Of a DNA stretch of 52,084 bases, positions 17,032 to 25,507 are shown piece by piece. The notes under the pieces are model-generated. The model saw only the letters and a list, made by a program, of their open reading frames with translations, searched no databases and was not told the DNA's origin. Position numbers and translations under genes: made by a program. Positions within the stretch are counted from its first letter, which is position 1; the number at the start of each line of letters is the position of its first letter. Source of the DNA: Desulfosarcinaceae bacterium (lineage in GTDB: Bacteria; Desulfobacterota; Desulfobacteria; Desulfobacterales; Desulfosarcinaceae); contig JASJCL010000021.1 of assembly GCA_030066015.1 (NCBI GenBank), forward strand, positions 1 through 52,084. Direction: 5' to 3'.

Positions 17032-18032
17032 CCCCGCGGCACACCGGAGAGATCTGGGTATTCGGCGACTATCGCAACTATTTCCAGAATCGGGTCACCC
17101 TCCAGATCCTCGCCAAAGCGGTCGACCTGGCTGCGGCCACCGGCGGTTCAGTCAGTGCGGTGGTATTGGGCCACCGGGTGGAGGAGTGGGTGGGGGAATA
17201 TATCGCCCATGGGGCCCAGAAAGTCTATGTCATCGACGATGCGGCCCTGGCATCCTACTCCATCGAGACCTACGCCCACTTGCTGCACGGGCTGGCCCGG
17301 GAGCACCGGCCGGAGACGCTCCTGGTGGGCGCCACCCGCTTCGGCCAGGAACTGGCGCCGCGCGTCGCCAAGAAGCTCGGCACAGGTCTGACCGCCGACT
17401 GTATCGACCTGGAGATCGATGCGGCGGGTCTGCTCGTCCAGACGGCGCCTTCCTTTGGCGGCAACCTCATCGCCAAGATCATCACCCCCCACGGCCGCCC
17501 CCAGATGGCGACCGTCCGGCCCGGCACCTTCCAGGAGCTGCCCCACGATGACGGGGCCAACGGCGAGGTGCTCTCCTTGCCCCTACCCGCAGATCTGCCA
17601 CAGCAGAGAGTGCGCCTCATCACGTCGGAACACCGCCCCGCCAAAAAACGGCGCATCGAAGACGCCGCCATCGTCATCTGCGGTGGACGCGGCATGGGCA
17701 GCAAGGGCAAGTTTAAAAAGCTGTTCGATCTGGCGACCCTGATGGGGGCCGAGGTGGGCGCCACGCGACCCGTTGTCTACGCCGAATGGGCGCCCCATGA
17801 GGCATTGGTGGGTCAGGCCGGCAAGAATATCGCGCCGCGGGTGCTGCTCTCCTTCGGCATCAGCGGCGCCATTCAACACACGGCCGCCCTCGCCGACGCC
17901 GATTTCATCATCGCCATCAACAAGAATCCCAGCGCCACCATGATGAAACTCGCCGACGTGGCCATTGTGGCCGACGCCAATCAGGCCTGCCTGGGGATCA
18001 TGAAGGCGATTCGCGAACGGGTGCGGGATTAG
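17028..18032 (+). CDS. etfA: Electron transfer flavoprotein alpha subunit
   Basis: 334 residues. The N-terminal domain has GSVSAVVLG and VLLVGATRFGQELAPRVA-like strands (TLLVGATRFGQELAPRVAKK); the C-terminal FAD domain shows GGRGMGSK, VGATRPVV, NIAPRVLLSFGISGAIQHT and INKNPSATMMKLADVAIVAD. Together with EtfB and the acyl-CoA dehydrogenase it makes a three-gene operon for oxidising, or reducing, a short-chain acyl-CoA. There is no membrane anchor; the electron acceptor would be an ETF:quinone oxidoreductase, not encoded in this window. Confidence 0.94.
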   Translation: MTPRHTGEIWVFGDYRNYFQNRVTLQILAKAVDLAAATGGSVSAVVLGHRVEEWVGEYIAHGAQKVYVIDDAALASYSIETYAHLLHGLAREHRPETLLVGATRFGQELAPRVAKKLGTGLTADCIDLEIDAAGLLVQTAPSFGGNLIAKIITPHGRPQMATVRPGTFQELPHDDGANGEVLSLPLPADLPQQRVRLITSEHRPAKKRRIEDAAIVICGGRGMGSKGKFKKLFDLATLMGAEVGATRPVVYAEWAPHEALVGQAGKNIAPRVLLSFGISGAIQHTAALADADFIIAINKNPSATMMKLADVAIVADANQACLGIMKAIRERVRD

Positions 18033-18260
18033 GTGCGATGGGGGAAGTGCGCTGCCAGAGCGGCGAAGGTCACCTCTCCGGCGAGGATGGGACGGCCGCC
18101 CAACGGATAAAAAGGGGCTCGCAGCGACGTCGATGGGAATCCTTATGATCGGCCGTTAATTGGCGCCGCCAGCCCTCTTCAGTGGGTGAGAGGGCCCGAT
18201 GACGCAGCTGGCCGGAGCGATCCGTTGCAGTCCATCCGGCCATCGTGCGGGGGAAGACGG
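18033..18260. other. Short gap without a supported gene
   Basis: About 230 bp between the convergent etfA and zinc-ribbon genes. I see no clear intrinsic terminator and no supported coding sequence. Confidence 0.3.
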
Positions 18261-18485
18261 TTATATGTGAGCGCCACGCCGTTTCTGCATTTCGGCGTCC
18301 TTCAAGAGGTTGGCAAAGTTGAGCACGGAGAGTTCGCGATCCAATTCACCGTATTGAATATAGTAGTGCCCGTGGCTGACGCCCGTCATCATGAAGATCC
18401 TGTCTCGCTTGGTCTTGCAGCCGGCGCAGAACTTTCCATCCCAGGTCTTCACCCCACAATTGGGACAGCGTTTCATCGAACCCAT
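18261..18485 (-). CDS. Small zinc-ribbon protein of unknown function
   Basis: 74 residues. Four cysteines in two pairs, C7-x2-C10 and C20-x2-C23, form a compact zinc ribbon at the N-terminus. The rest (GVSHGHYYIQYGELDREL and a short charged helix) is soluble and without membrane segments. The ATG follows GGAGGACAGGTC, a strong ribosome binding site, so the gene is probably real despite its size. It stands alone between the ETF operon and the degenerate receiver. I do not recognise the family; a nucleic-acid or protein-binding adaptor is possible. Confidence 0.7.
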   Translation of the reverse strand: MGSMKRCPNCGVKTWDGKFCAGCKTKRDRIFMMTGVSHGHYYIQYGELDRELSVLNFANLLKDAEMQKRRGAHI

Positions 18486-18696
18486 GACCTGTCCTCCTTG
18501 CTTCGGATCGTACGTTCGGCGTCATGCCGTACGTTTGATCGGTCCGCCGTTAAGGGTTGATTCGGTACGAACCATTCTTTCTGCAATTGCCGTGCAGATT
18601 GGGGGGCCAGATCGTATAAAAATTTATTTTTTATTATATTCGGGTAGTTGTCGCAGTTGATCGGCCCAAACGCCCTTGAGGTGTTGAGAATATTAT

Positions 18697-18713
18697 TACC
18701 CAATTATTGGGTA
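18697..18713. promoter_or_regulatory. Perfect 17-bp palindrome (TACCCAAT-T-ATTGGGTA)
   Basis: Eight-base arms around a single T, in the A/T-rich 18486-18884 gap between the divergent zinc-ribbon and receiver genes. It is about 170 bp upstream of the receiver start. It looks like a dimeric regulator site; the binding protein is unknown. The rest of the gap holds no supported gene. Confidence 0.45.
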
Positions 18714-18884
18714 TATCTATCGATAGTCTGGGGGGTGCATCACACCACACCGGTTTTCGTCACCCCGTACTCTGATAGCTGCAGGGTCATTTGACAAGCG
18801 TGGAAAAGACGCAAAGCTTTTAACTAGGCTCGCTGATGCACTGGATGCACGAACGAAAATCCAAAATGGTCAAGGAATTCTGCG

Positions 18885-19292
18885 ATGAAGTCGGTGTCGG
18901 TCATTATCGTTGAAGACGATGCCTTCGTGGCCGCCGATATCGCCAGCAAGGCGAAACGTATTGGTTGCCAGGTCTTGGGGATTGCCAATCGCGTCGAGCA
19001 AGCCGTCGAGATGGTGACCCGCTTTTGTCCCAATTTGGCGTTGATCGGTTCCAGGCCGAGAGAACAGGCCGATTGCATCATGACGGCAAAACTCATTCAA
19101 CTGCATTGCAATCACCTGCCCATCATCTTCCTGTCGACGGAACTGGACCGGAATGCGGTGGAGCGGGTCAAGCTTGGTGGGCCCTATGGATTCGTCGCCA
19201 ATCCGCTCGTTGAACAGGAGCTGATCAGCGAGGTCGAAAAGATACTGCAAGTGGTTTCGATACAGAAAGCGAGAAGCACAGCGAAACCGTAA
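18885..19292 (+). CDS. Degenerate response-regulator receiver domain protein
   Basis: 135 residues, a single receiver-like domain without output domain. The acidic pocket is present (E10, D11, D12 in VIIVEDDAFVAADI), but the strand that should carry the phosphorylated aspartate reads NLALIGSRP, with no Asp, and the switch lysine is an asparagine (GFVANPL instead of the usual KP). The FLST segment keeps the Ser/Thr position. It therefore probably cannot be phosphorylated in the normal way and may act by protein-protein contact. AAGGAA lies about 10 bases before the ATG. No histidine kinase gene is adjacent. Confidence 0.8.
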   Translation: MKSVSVIIVEDDAFVAADIASKAKRIGCQVLGIANRVEQAVEMVTRFCPNLALIGSRPREQADCIMTAKLIQLHCNHLPIIFLSTELDRNAVERVKLGGPYGFVANPLVEQELISEVEKILQVVSIQKARSTAKP

Positions 19293-20062
19293 TTCTCCCA
19301 AGCAACGTGTCGACCCGGCGACTTGACACCAAGCGTACCACCGCCAGCTTTCCGATCGAAGCCCCCAATCCCACCGGTCGTCTGACGACGCCCCCCTCAA
19401 GAAGACCTTATGGTTTCAATGCCGGCCGCCTTCCTGCAGCCGGCGCGGAAGCCCAGCACCGAACACCGCCAGCATCATGTGAAAAAGTTACAGCACGATG
19501 GTGAAGTGACAGCTTGCCGGAAGTGGCCGAATAACGTCTATTGACATTATGAGGTGGCCAAGCGTCTCGCCCAGCGTTTGTCATCCCAGCCGCCCGCCTA
19601 TCCATCATCTGTGTAGAACTGCACCTGCTCCGAACGCCCCTCCGACACGCGGTAGCGCCCACCCCATTGCTGCGGCCATATTCGCAGTCGTTGTGCGTGC
19701 AACCCTTATCGCCAGGCGTCTGGCAGTGGCGCGAAGGTCGCCGCTTCTGATGCGGCGTTGTGTCAGCGACCGCTATTTTATCGCCATCTCGTTTTCAGCC
19801 AAGACGAGGACCGCGGTTCAAGAGAGCTGCTTCGGATACCGTCGGAACATGCGGTCCGCGCCTATCTCGGCGATTCTCCACGCGTGTGCGGAGAATCACG
19901 GAAAACCGGTTAGATCCGCAGAGGGAAAGGAGGCATTTGACACCCACACCTGACAAGGTGTGGACGGCTCTGCGGTGGGCGCTGCAGTCCGTCTGCGTCC
20001 GAGTGGACGTTTCCCGACGGTCTGCCACATCTCGACACCCATCATCAAAGGAGGAAAATGAA
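19293..20062. other. 770-bp region without a supported gene
   Basis: Between the receiver gene and the metalloprotease. Open frames on both strands lack ribosome binding sites and recognisable products. The metalloprotease frame is open upstream to 19760, but that part is low-complexity and arginine-rich in translation and precedes a strong ribosome binding site at 20047-20054, so I treat it as leader DNA. Confidence 0.4.
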
Positions 20063-21796
20063 ATGCCAGCTCCATTTCTCAATGAGGAATTCACCTTCAC
20101 CAACCCTGATGGAAGTACCATCAGGGTGCGGGGAACCGGGAATCAGCATTACGCCGTTTTCGAAACCCTCGACGGCTATACGATTACCGAGGACCCGCAG
20201 AGTGGTTTTTTCCACTACGCCGATCTCTCCGAGGACAAGCAGGATCTCGTTTCGTCCGGCGCCAGCGTCGACCAAATCGATCCGGCGACGCTGGGACTGC
20301 GACCGCATCTTCGCATTCGCCGGGAGGCGGCCAAGCGCAAGGCCTTGAGTGCACCGATGCTGCAGCGGAAGCGATCGCAATGGGAACTCCGGCGCGAGGC
20401 GAAAAAGCAGCGTCGCACTCTCAGGTCAATAACGGCCGCCCCGGACGCCATGCCCCGGGCCGATGTCACCACCGGCAATTACAAGGGCCTGTGTCTTCTG
20501 ATCGAATTCCCCGATGTCGCGCCGACCATTTCGCGTCAGGAGGTCGAAGACTTCTGCAACAAGCCCGGCTACACCGGCTTCGGCAACAATGGATCGGTGA
20601 GAGATTACTTCCAGGACAACTCGAGAGGCAGATTGACCTACACCAATCAGGTCACCGCCTATTTCACGGCAGCTCACAATCGCTCTTACTACAGCGACCC
20701 CTCACAGCCGTACGGAAAAAGGGCCCGCGAACTTATACGCGAAGCATTGAATCACCTCAAAGCCCAAGGATACAATTTCAGCCAACTGACCAGTGATGCC
20801 AACGGGTACATTTATGCGCTGAACGTGTTTTACGTGGGACCCACGGTCAACAACTGGGCCAAGGGGCTTTGGCCGCACGCATCGTCTCTGGGCACGCCCT
20901 TCGATGCCGGCGGTGGCAAGAAGTTCAATGATTATCAAATCACCAACATGGGCAGCGAATTGACCCTGCGCACCTTCTGCCATGAAAACGGGCACATGAT
21001 CTGCGACTTTCCGGATCTCTACGACTATGGCGGCGAATCCGCCGGTGTCGGACACTTCTGCCTCATGTGCTACGGCGGCAGTAACAAGAACCCAGTCCAG
21101 GTCTGCGCCTATCTTAAAAACGAGGCGGGCTGGACCTCCAAGCTCACCACCCTGACGCCAGGCATCACGGTCACCCTGAACGCGGCCGACAACGACTTCT
21201 GCATCTACCCGAAAAGCGCCTCGGAATACTTCATCATCGAAAACCGGCAAAAAAGTGCCCGCGACACCTTCCTGCCCGATGCGGGGCTCGCCATCTGGCA
21301 TGTCGACGAGACGGCCAGCAACGACAATGAGCAGATGACGCCGGCCAAGCATTACGAGTGTTCCTTGATTCAGGCGGACAACCGCTTTGACTTGGAGGGC
21401 AACGCCAATGGCGGTGACGCTGAGGATCTGTACGCTGCTCCGGACAAGGTCGCCTTTTCGGACAGCACGAGTCCGGACAGCAAGTGGTGGGATGGCAGTA
21501 ATTCCGGCTTGAACATTGCCCAGATCTCCGCTTCCGGGACAACCATGACCTTCGCGTTTCCAGCGGCGGCGGGTTGGATAAACAACAAGCGGGTGGTGCA
21601 CACCTACGCCCACGCCAATTCGAATACGGCCTTCGCGATCCTCGAGACCCTTAGCGGCTGGCGAAAGATCGCACCGACATCAGCGGATGGGGTCACCAAC
21701 GTTCTGAACATCCTCGATGCGGCCGCCGCGAAAGGCAATAAGGTCAATGTCTACCTTGGTTCTGACAACCAAATTTACGCCGTTTATATGGTGTAA
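20063..21796 (+). CDS. M6-like (immune inhibitor A type) metalloprotease with C-terminal accessory domain
   Basis: 577 residues from the ATG at 20063, which follows AAAGGAGG. The zinc site is H307-E308-N-G-H311 (FCHENGHMICDFPDLYDY), the HExxH form with the aspartate-rich continuation of the M6 family, preceded by RDYFQDNSRGRLTYTNQV, another family hallmark. An N-terminal region (1-130) resembles a propeptide. The last 71 residues (507-577) are a separate domain containing GWRKIAPTSADGVTNVL, which recurs as an independent gene directly downstream. There is no classical signal peptide. Substrate unknown. Confidence 0.88.
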   Translation: MPAPFLNEEFTFTNPDGSTIRVRGTGNQHYAVFETLDGYTITEDPQSGFFHYADLSEDKQDLVSSGASVDQIDPATLGLRPHLRIRREAAKRKALSAPMLQRKRSQWELRREAKKQRRTLRSITAAPDAMPRADVTTGNYKGLCLLIEFPDVAPTISRQEVEDFCNKPGYTGFGNNGSVRDYFQDNSRGRLTYTNQVTAYFTAAHNRSYYSDPSQPYGKRARELIREALNHLKAQGYNFSQLTSDANGYIYALNVFYVGPTVNNWAKGLWPHASSLGTPFDAGGGKKFNDYQITNMGSELTLRTFCHENGHMICDFPDLYDYGGESAGVGHFCLMCYGGSNKNPVQVCAYLKNEAGWTSKLTTLTPGITVTLNAADNDFCIYPKSASEYFIIENRQKSARDTFLPDAGLAIWHVDETASNDNEQMTPAKHYECSLIQADNRFDLEGNANGGDAEDLYAAPDKVAFSDSTSPDSKWWDGSNSGLNIAQISASGTTMTFAFPAAAGWINNKRVVHTYAHANSNTAFAILETLSGWRKIAPTSADGVTNVLNILDAAAAKGNKVNVYLGSDNQIYAVYMV

Positions 21797-21890
21797 CGGC
21801 ACGCAAACTGACCAACGCCTTTTCGGCTGTGGCAGCAAAAGCGCACCCCTTTGTATCAACCCAACATTCGTCATGAAGGAGGATCCCATT

Positions 21891-22115
21891 ATGTGGCACA
21901 ACAACAAATCAGTGGTTTCCGTGTATGCGCATGTCAACACCAAGACGGCCTACGCCATCATCGATGGCATGAGCGGCTGGAAAAGAATCAACCCGACCTC
22001 AGCGGACGGCGTTACGAATGTCCTGGACGTTTTGAACGCGGCCAAAGCCAACGGGAAAAAGGTCAATGTGTTTATCGGCAGCGATGAACTGGTCAGCGCC
22101 GCCTACATGAGTTAA
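21891..22115 (+). CDS. Free-standing copy of the metalloprotease C-terminal domain
   Basis: 74 residues. It aligns end to end with residues 507-577 of the preceding protease: SVVSVYAHVNTKTAYAII against RVVHTYAHANSNTAFAIL, GWKRINPTSADGVTNVLDVL against GWRKIAPTSADGVTNVLNIL, and KKVNVFIGSDELVSAAYM against NKVNVYLGSDNQIYAVYM. The ATG follows AAGGAGGATCCC. No signal peptide and no cysteine. It might be a decoy, an inhibitor, a partner subunit or a substrate of the protease; the sequence alone does not decide. It probably shares a transcript with the protease, 94 bases away. Confidence 0.82.
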   Translation: MWHNNKSVVSVYAHVNTKTAYAIIDGMSGWKRINPTSADGVTNVLDVLNAAKANGKKVNVFIGSDELVSAAYMS

Positions 22116-22194
22116 CGGCGGTGGCGAATACAGGATCATTGACGACATGACCCGGTTTCCAATATCGGGAAATCATTGAATGCGAGGTATTCAA

Positions 22195-22575
22195 ATGCCG
22201 ACTTTCACCGTTACATATTCAGACAGCAAAGACGTTTTGCAGGTGTCATCGCCCACCGGTGCCGAAGGCGCGCCGCCGCCCGTGGAGGCCGTGCGGTCCC
22301 ATGCCGCTCGGGAGCTTTCCGAGGGTGATCTGGCCGGTGCGGGCCCGCCCCCCTTACCGCACCGCACCGCGACGGCTGAAATGAACGACTTTGCGGACTT
22401 GGGGGATGCAGCGCCGCCGAGTCTGATCGAAGCGGCAACCGCGACTGCCGCGAATGGCGGGGATGACGATCTTGATCTGGGAGCGGCCGGGCCGCCATCC
22501 GTCGATCCATCGCCGGACGGGATTCCCGTGGCGGAGATGGGGGATGCGGGCCCGCCGCCGATGGATCGGACGTAG
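22195..22575 (+). CDS. Acidic, proline-rich repeat protein of unknown function
   Basis: 126 residues from the ATG at 22195, with GAGG 7 bases upstream. After a 35-residue start (MPTFTVTYSDSKDVLQVSS) come four copies of an about 10-residue motif: DLAGAGPPPL, DLGDAAPPSL, DLGAAGPPSV and EMGDAGPPPM, separated by alanine-rich, acidic spacers of 15-25 residues. The protein is probably disordered and cytoplasmic. A leader followed by repeated short motifs next to two proteases recalls a multi-core precursor peptide, but no modifying enzyme is nearby, so a secreted or scaffold protein is equally possible. I do not recognise the family. Confidence 0.65.
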   Translation: MPTFTVTYSDSKDVLQVSSPTGAEGAPPPVEAVRSHAARELSEGDLAGAGPPPLPHRTATAEMNDFADLGDAAPPSLIEAATATAANGGDDDLDLGAAGPPSVDPSPDGIPVAEMGDAGPPPMDRT

Positions 22576-22710
22576 ATATAGGGCATCCCCCCAGCCTCTC
22601 CAACGAGCCTCGGTAGAGGGCGCAACCCTGATGGCAATCGGCCGGTCCCTGCGACGGAAGGGTCCGCCATGCCAACCGCAGTGCAGGGGTCCCGCCGGTT
22701 TCTTCTAACC

Positions 22711-22768
22711 GCGTGCTTCAGGGGCATTCTTTTCGCTTAGATCGTGAAAAGATGTCCCTGAAGCACGC
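22711..22768. repeat. Long imperfect hairpin in an intergenic region
   Basis: An inverted repeat with arms of about 23 bases, beginning GCGTGCTTCAGGG and ending CCCTGAAGCACGC, with one bulge and two G-U pairs, and a loop of about 10 bases. No T-run follows on either strand, so it is not a standard terminator. It lies between the repeat-protein gene and the ribose operon (gap 22576-22958, otherwise empty) and may separate their transcripts, or be a remnant of a small mobile repeat. Confidence 0.65.
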
Positions 22769-22958
22769 CCCCGATGGCCGCACCTGCCGGCCGCTCCAAA
22801 GGGATCTCTCCAGGCGCCTGCCCAACGATCCACAGTAAGCTCTGATCCAAGGTCCATCACGCGCTCACATTTCAAATAAGCGGCAATCCACCCAGCGACG
22901 CCGTGCTGCCTGAATACCGGTCGACCATTCAACTGCTGAGCGGCGTTCATCATTTTAC

Positions 22959-23012
22959 TTGACATGTACCACGACACATTTGTACATAGCAATCGATTGC
23001 GCAATCGATTGC
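22959..23012 (+). promoter_or_regulatory. Ribose operon promoter with two abutting LacI-type operators
   Basis: TTGACA (22959-22964) and TACATA (22983-22988) are spaced by 18 bp. Directly after the -10, two identical perfect 12-bp palindromes GCAATCGATTGC (22989-23000 and 23001-23012) stand head to tail. The central CG and A/T-flanked symmetry are typical of LacI/PurR/RbsR sites. They cover the expected transcription start, so binding would block initiation. The LacI-family gene follows 24 bases later, so autoregulation of the whole operon is likely. Confidence 0.8.
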
Positions 23013-23036
23013 TTCCCAATATCTACAGGTCCCCCA

Positions 23037-24065
23037 ATGGCAACCATGAAAGATGTGGCGCTCCGTGCGGGCGTCTCCACCACCACGGTTTCCCACATCA
23101 TCAACGACACCCGCTATGTCAGCGAGGACCTGCGCCGCAAGGTGATGGACGCCATTGCTGCGCTCAATTATCAGCCTCACGGGCCGGCACGCAGTCTGCG
23201 AACCAAGCGGACGCGCACCATCGGGATGATCATCCCGGACAACTCCAACCCCTTTTTTGCCGAAGTCGCCCGAAGTGTCGAGGACGCGGCCTTCGACAAT
23301 CAGTACAATGTGATCCTGTGCAACTCGGACGGCAGCCCCGTCAAGGAGCTGAACTATCTGCACCTGCTCATCGAAAAGGGGGTCGATGGATTGGCCTTCA
23401 TCTCCGCCGGAAAGGATCCCCGCTCCATCGACCTGCTCTCCCAACAATCGATCCCGTGGGTGGTTGCCGATCGCGAGATTCCCAAGGTCAAGGCCGACGA
23501 GGTGCTGGTGGACAATCTCGACGGGGGGCTGCAAGCCACCCACTATCTGCTTTCGCTGGGACACCGGCGCATCGGCTGTATTGCAGGACCACGCCAGCTG
23601 ACGCCCAGCTTCGAACGATTGACCGGCTACCAGCGGGCCCTCGCGGCGGCGGGCATCGCGGTGGATCCGGAGATGATCCGCCATGGCGATTTCCGCAGCA
23701 GCAGCGGTTATGACGCCTGTCAGGCCCTGATGCGGCACCGTGAACCGCCCTCGGCGATTTTCGCCTGCAACGATCTAATGGCCATCGGCGCCCTGAAGGC
23801 GGCCCATGACAGCGGCTTGGGCATTCCCCAGCAGCTCTCCATCATCGGGTTCGACGACATCGCCTGGTCCGCCTTCACCTTCCCGCGGCTGACCACCATG
23901 GCGCAGCCGAAACAGGAGATGGGGCGCCTGTTGACGGCATGGCTGGTGGAGCGCATCAAAAATGATCAGCTCCCCCAGCGCCGTAGAATGCTGGCAGCCA
24001 AACTGATGGTGCGTGATTCCTGCGCCCCGCTGGAAACGGCATGGGTGCGCCAGGGTCACCCATAG
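23037..24065 (+). CDS. rbsR: LacI-family regulator of the ribose operon (RbsR-like)
   Basis: 342 residues. The N-terminal helix-turn-helix reads MKDVALRAGVSTTTVSHIIN and continues to the hinge ALNYQPHGPARSLRTKRT; the periplasmic-binding-protein-like effector domain includes IGMIIPDNSNPFFAEVARSVE and a C-terminal IIGFDDIAWSAF. LacI-family proteins with ribokinase and RbsD genes behind them respond to ribose. The first ATG at 23037 has only a weak upstream AGG; the ATG nine bases later is an alternative. It heads an about 7-kb operon and should bind the tandem palindromes at 22989-23012. Confidence 0.9.
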   Translation: MATMKDVALRAGVSTTTVSHIINDTRYVSEDLRRKVMDAIAALNYQPHGPARSLRTKRTRTIGMIIPDNSNPFFAEVARSVEDAAFDNQYNVILCNSDGSPVKELNYLHLLIEKGVDGLAFISAGKDPRSIDLLSQQSIPWVVADREIPKVKADEVLVDNLDGGLQATHYLLSLGHRRIGCIAGPRQLTPSFERLTGYQRALAAAGIAVDPEMIRHGDFRSSSGYDACQALMRHREPPSAIFACNDLMAIGALKAAHDSGLGIPQQLSIIGFDDIAWSAFTFPRLTTMAQPKQEMGRLLTAWLVERIKNDQLPQRRRMLAAKLMVRDSCAPLETAWVRQGHP

Positions 24066-24140
24066 AAGAGAATGCAGGGAGCGGCAATGGGATCACAGTG
24101 GGTAACGAAGGACGGAAACCCCAGCAAAGGTGGGCGTGAC

Positions 24141-25079
24141 ATGGGCGCAAAGATCGTCGTCGTCGGCAGCATCAACGTGGACCTGGTCATCCATTCGGAT
24201 CGGCTGCCGTTGCCGGGCGAAACCCTCAAAGGGGGCCCTTTTCGGATGATTTCCGGCGGGAAAGGTGCCAATCAGGCGGTGGCGGCCGCGCGGCAGGGGG
24301 TACCAACCGCCCTTGTCGGCTGTGTGGGCGACGACAGTTTCGGCCAGCAGCAGAGCCAGCATCTGGCCGGCGAAAAGATCGATATCCACCACATTTCGGA
24401 GGTTGAGAACGAATCCACCGGCGTCGCCCTCATCGTTGTGGAGCCCGACGGCGAGAACCGCATCATCTTGGCCCCGGCGGCGAACGATGCCCTGACGCCG
24501 GAGATGATAGCGAGCGCGCGGGATACCATCATCGACGCGGATATCCTGATCTGTCAGTTGGAGACCCCCCTTGCGACGGTGGGCAAAGCGATGGAGATCG
24601 CCAAGGCCCACCAGACCACGACCATCTTGAATCCCGCCCCGGCGATGCCGCTCGATTCAGAACTGCTGCGCTTCGTCGACTACCTGGTTCCCAACGAGAC
24701 CGAGGCCGAACGCCTCTCCGGGGTCGCGGTCACCGATGTCGAAACTGCCAAGCAGGCGGCAGCCGCTCTGGCGAAGGTGTGCCCGGGGGTCATCCTGATC
24801 ACCATGGGGGAGACCGGGGTACTCAGTTGCACCGGCGGACGGATGGAATTCACCCCGGCGGTGCGGGTGAAGGCGGTCGATACCACCGCCGCCGGCGACA
24901 CCTTCATCGGCACCTTGGCGGCCTTTCTCATCCAGAAAGATCCCCTTGATGCGGCCGTGCGGAAGGCGATGAGTGCGGCGGCCATCTCGGTGACCCAGGT
25001 CGGCGCCCAGACCTCCATCCCGCGCCGGGAAGCGGTTCTCGCTTTTTACAAAACCCTCAACCAGAGTCGTGACCGATGA
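24141..25079 (+). CDS. rbsK: Ribokinase
   Basis: 312 residues of the PfkB sugar kinase family; phosphorylates D-ribose to ribose 5-phosphate with ATP. The N-terminal part has VVVGSINVDLV and the substrate motif FRMISGGKGANQAVAAAR; the C-terminal signature VKAVDTTAAGDTFIGTLAA holds the catalytic aspartate (in TAAGD) and the anion hole. The ATG at 24141 is preceded by AAAGGTGGG; an open frame from 24072 is less likely. The stop overlaps the start of rbsD by 4 bases. Confidence 0.94.
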   Translation: MGAKIVVVGSINVDLVIHSDRLPLPGETLKGGPFRMISGGKGANQAVAAARQGVPTALVGCVGDDSFGQQQSQHLAGEKIDIHHISEVENESTGVALIVVEPDGENRIILAPAANDALTPEMIASARDTIIDADILICQLETPLATVGKAMEIAKAHQTTTILNPAPAMPLDSELLRFVDYLVPNETEAERLSGVAVTDVETAKQAAAALAKVCPGVILITMGETGVLSCTGGRMEFTPAVRVKAVDTTAAGDTFIGTLAAFLIQKDPLDAAVRKAMSAAAISVTQVGAQTSIPRREAVLAFYKTLNQSRDR

Positions 25080-25480
25080 AAAAAACACCCCTCCTGAACA
25101 GCCACCTGTCGCGGGTGATAGCGGAAATGGGTCACCTGGATCGGCTGGTGATCGCCGACGCGGGACTGCCCATCCCCAAGGAGAGCGACCGTATCGACCT
25201 GGCTTTGACCAAAGGGATTCCAGGTTTCCTTGAAACCCTCGAAGCGGTCCGCACGGAGCTCGAAATCGAATCCGTTATCGTTGCCGAAGAGCTCCAGACG
25301 GCGGGCACCGACAGTAAAACGCTTTTTGCGGCGATCCAAGGGGTCTTGGGAGAGATCCCAATCCAAAGCGTATCCCATGAAGCGTTCAAAGCGCTGCTGC
25401 CCACGGCGCGCGTCGTTGTCCGGACGGGTGAATTCACGCCCTACGCCAACATCGTGCTCGTCGCGGGGGTCGCCTTTTAG
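25076..25480 (+). CDS. rbsD: D-ribose pyranase
   Basis: 134 residues, close to the 139 of E. coli RbsD. It converts beta-pyranose ribose to the furanose form used by ribokinase. The whole sequence follows the family: LNSHLSRVIAEMGH near the start, holding the catalytic histidine (H20), the DAGLPIPKESDRIDLALT segment, VIVAEEL, and the end RTGEFTPYANIVLVAGVAF. Start overlaps rbsK by 4 bases (ATGA), so translation is coupled. Confidence 0.95.
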   Translation: MKKTPLLNSHLSRVIAEMGHLDRLVIADAGLPIPKESDRIDLALTKGIPGFLETLEAVRTELEIESVIVAEELQTAGTDSKTLFAAIQGVLGEIPIQSVSHEAFKALLPTARVVVRTGEFTPYANIVLVAGVAF

Positions 25481-25507
25481 CGGTTCGAAGTGGGGTTATG
25501 GAAAGTT

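Noticed and set aside
19408-19662. Arg/Ala-rich minus-strand open frame in the gap before the metalloprotease
   Set aside because: No ribosome binding site and no domain; composition typical of chance frames in GC-rich DNA. I considered an insertion-sequence relic but could not support it.
25480-25507. TTCGA-like tRNA T-loop
   Set aside because: No acceptor or anticodon stem can be formed around it; no tRNA seen anywhere in the window.
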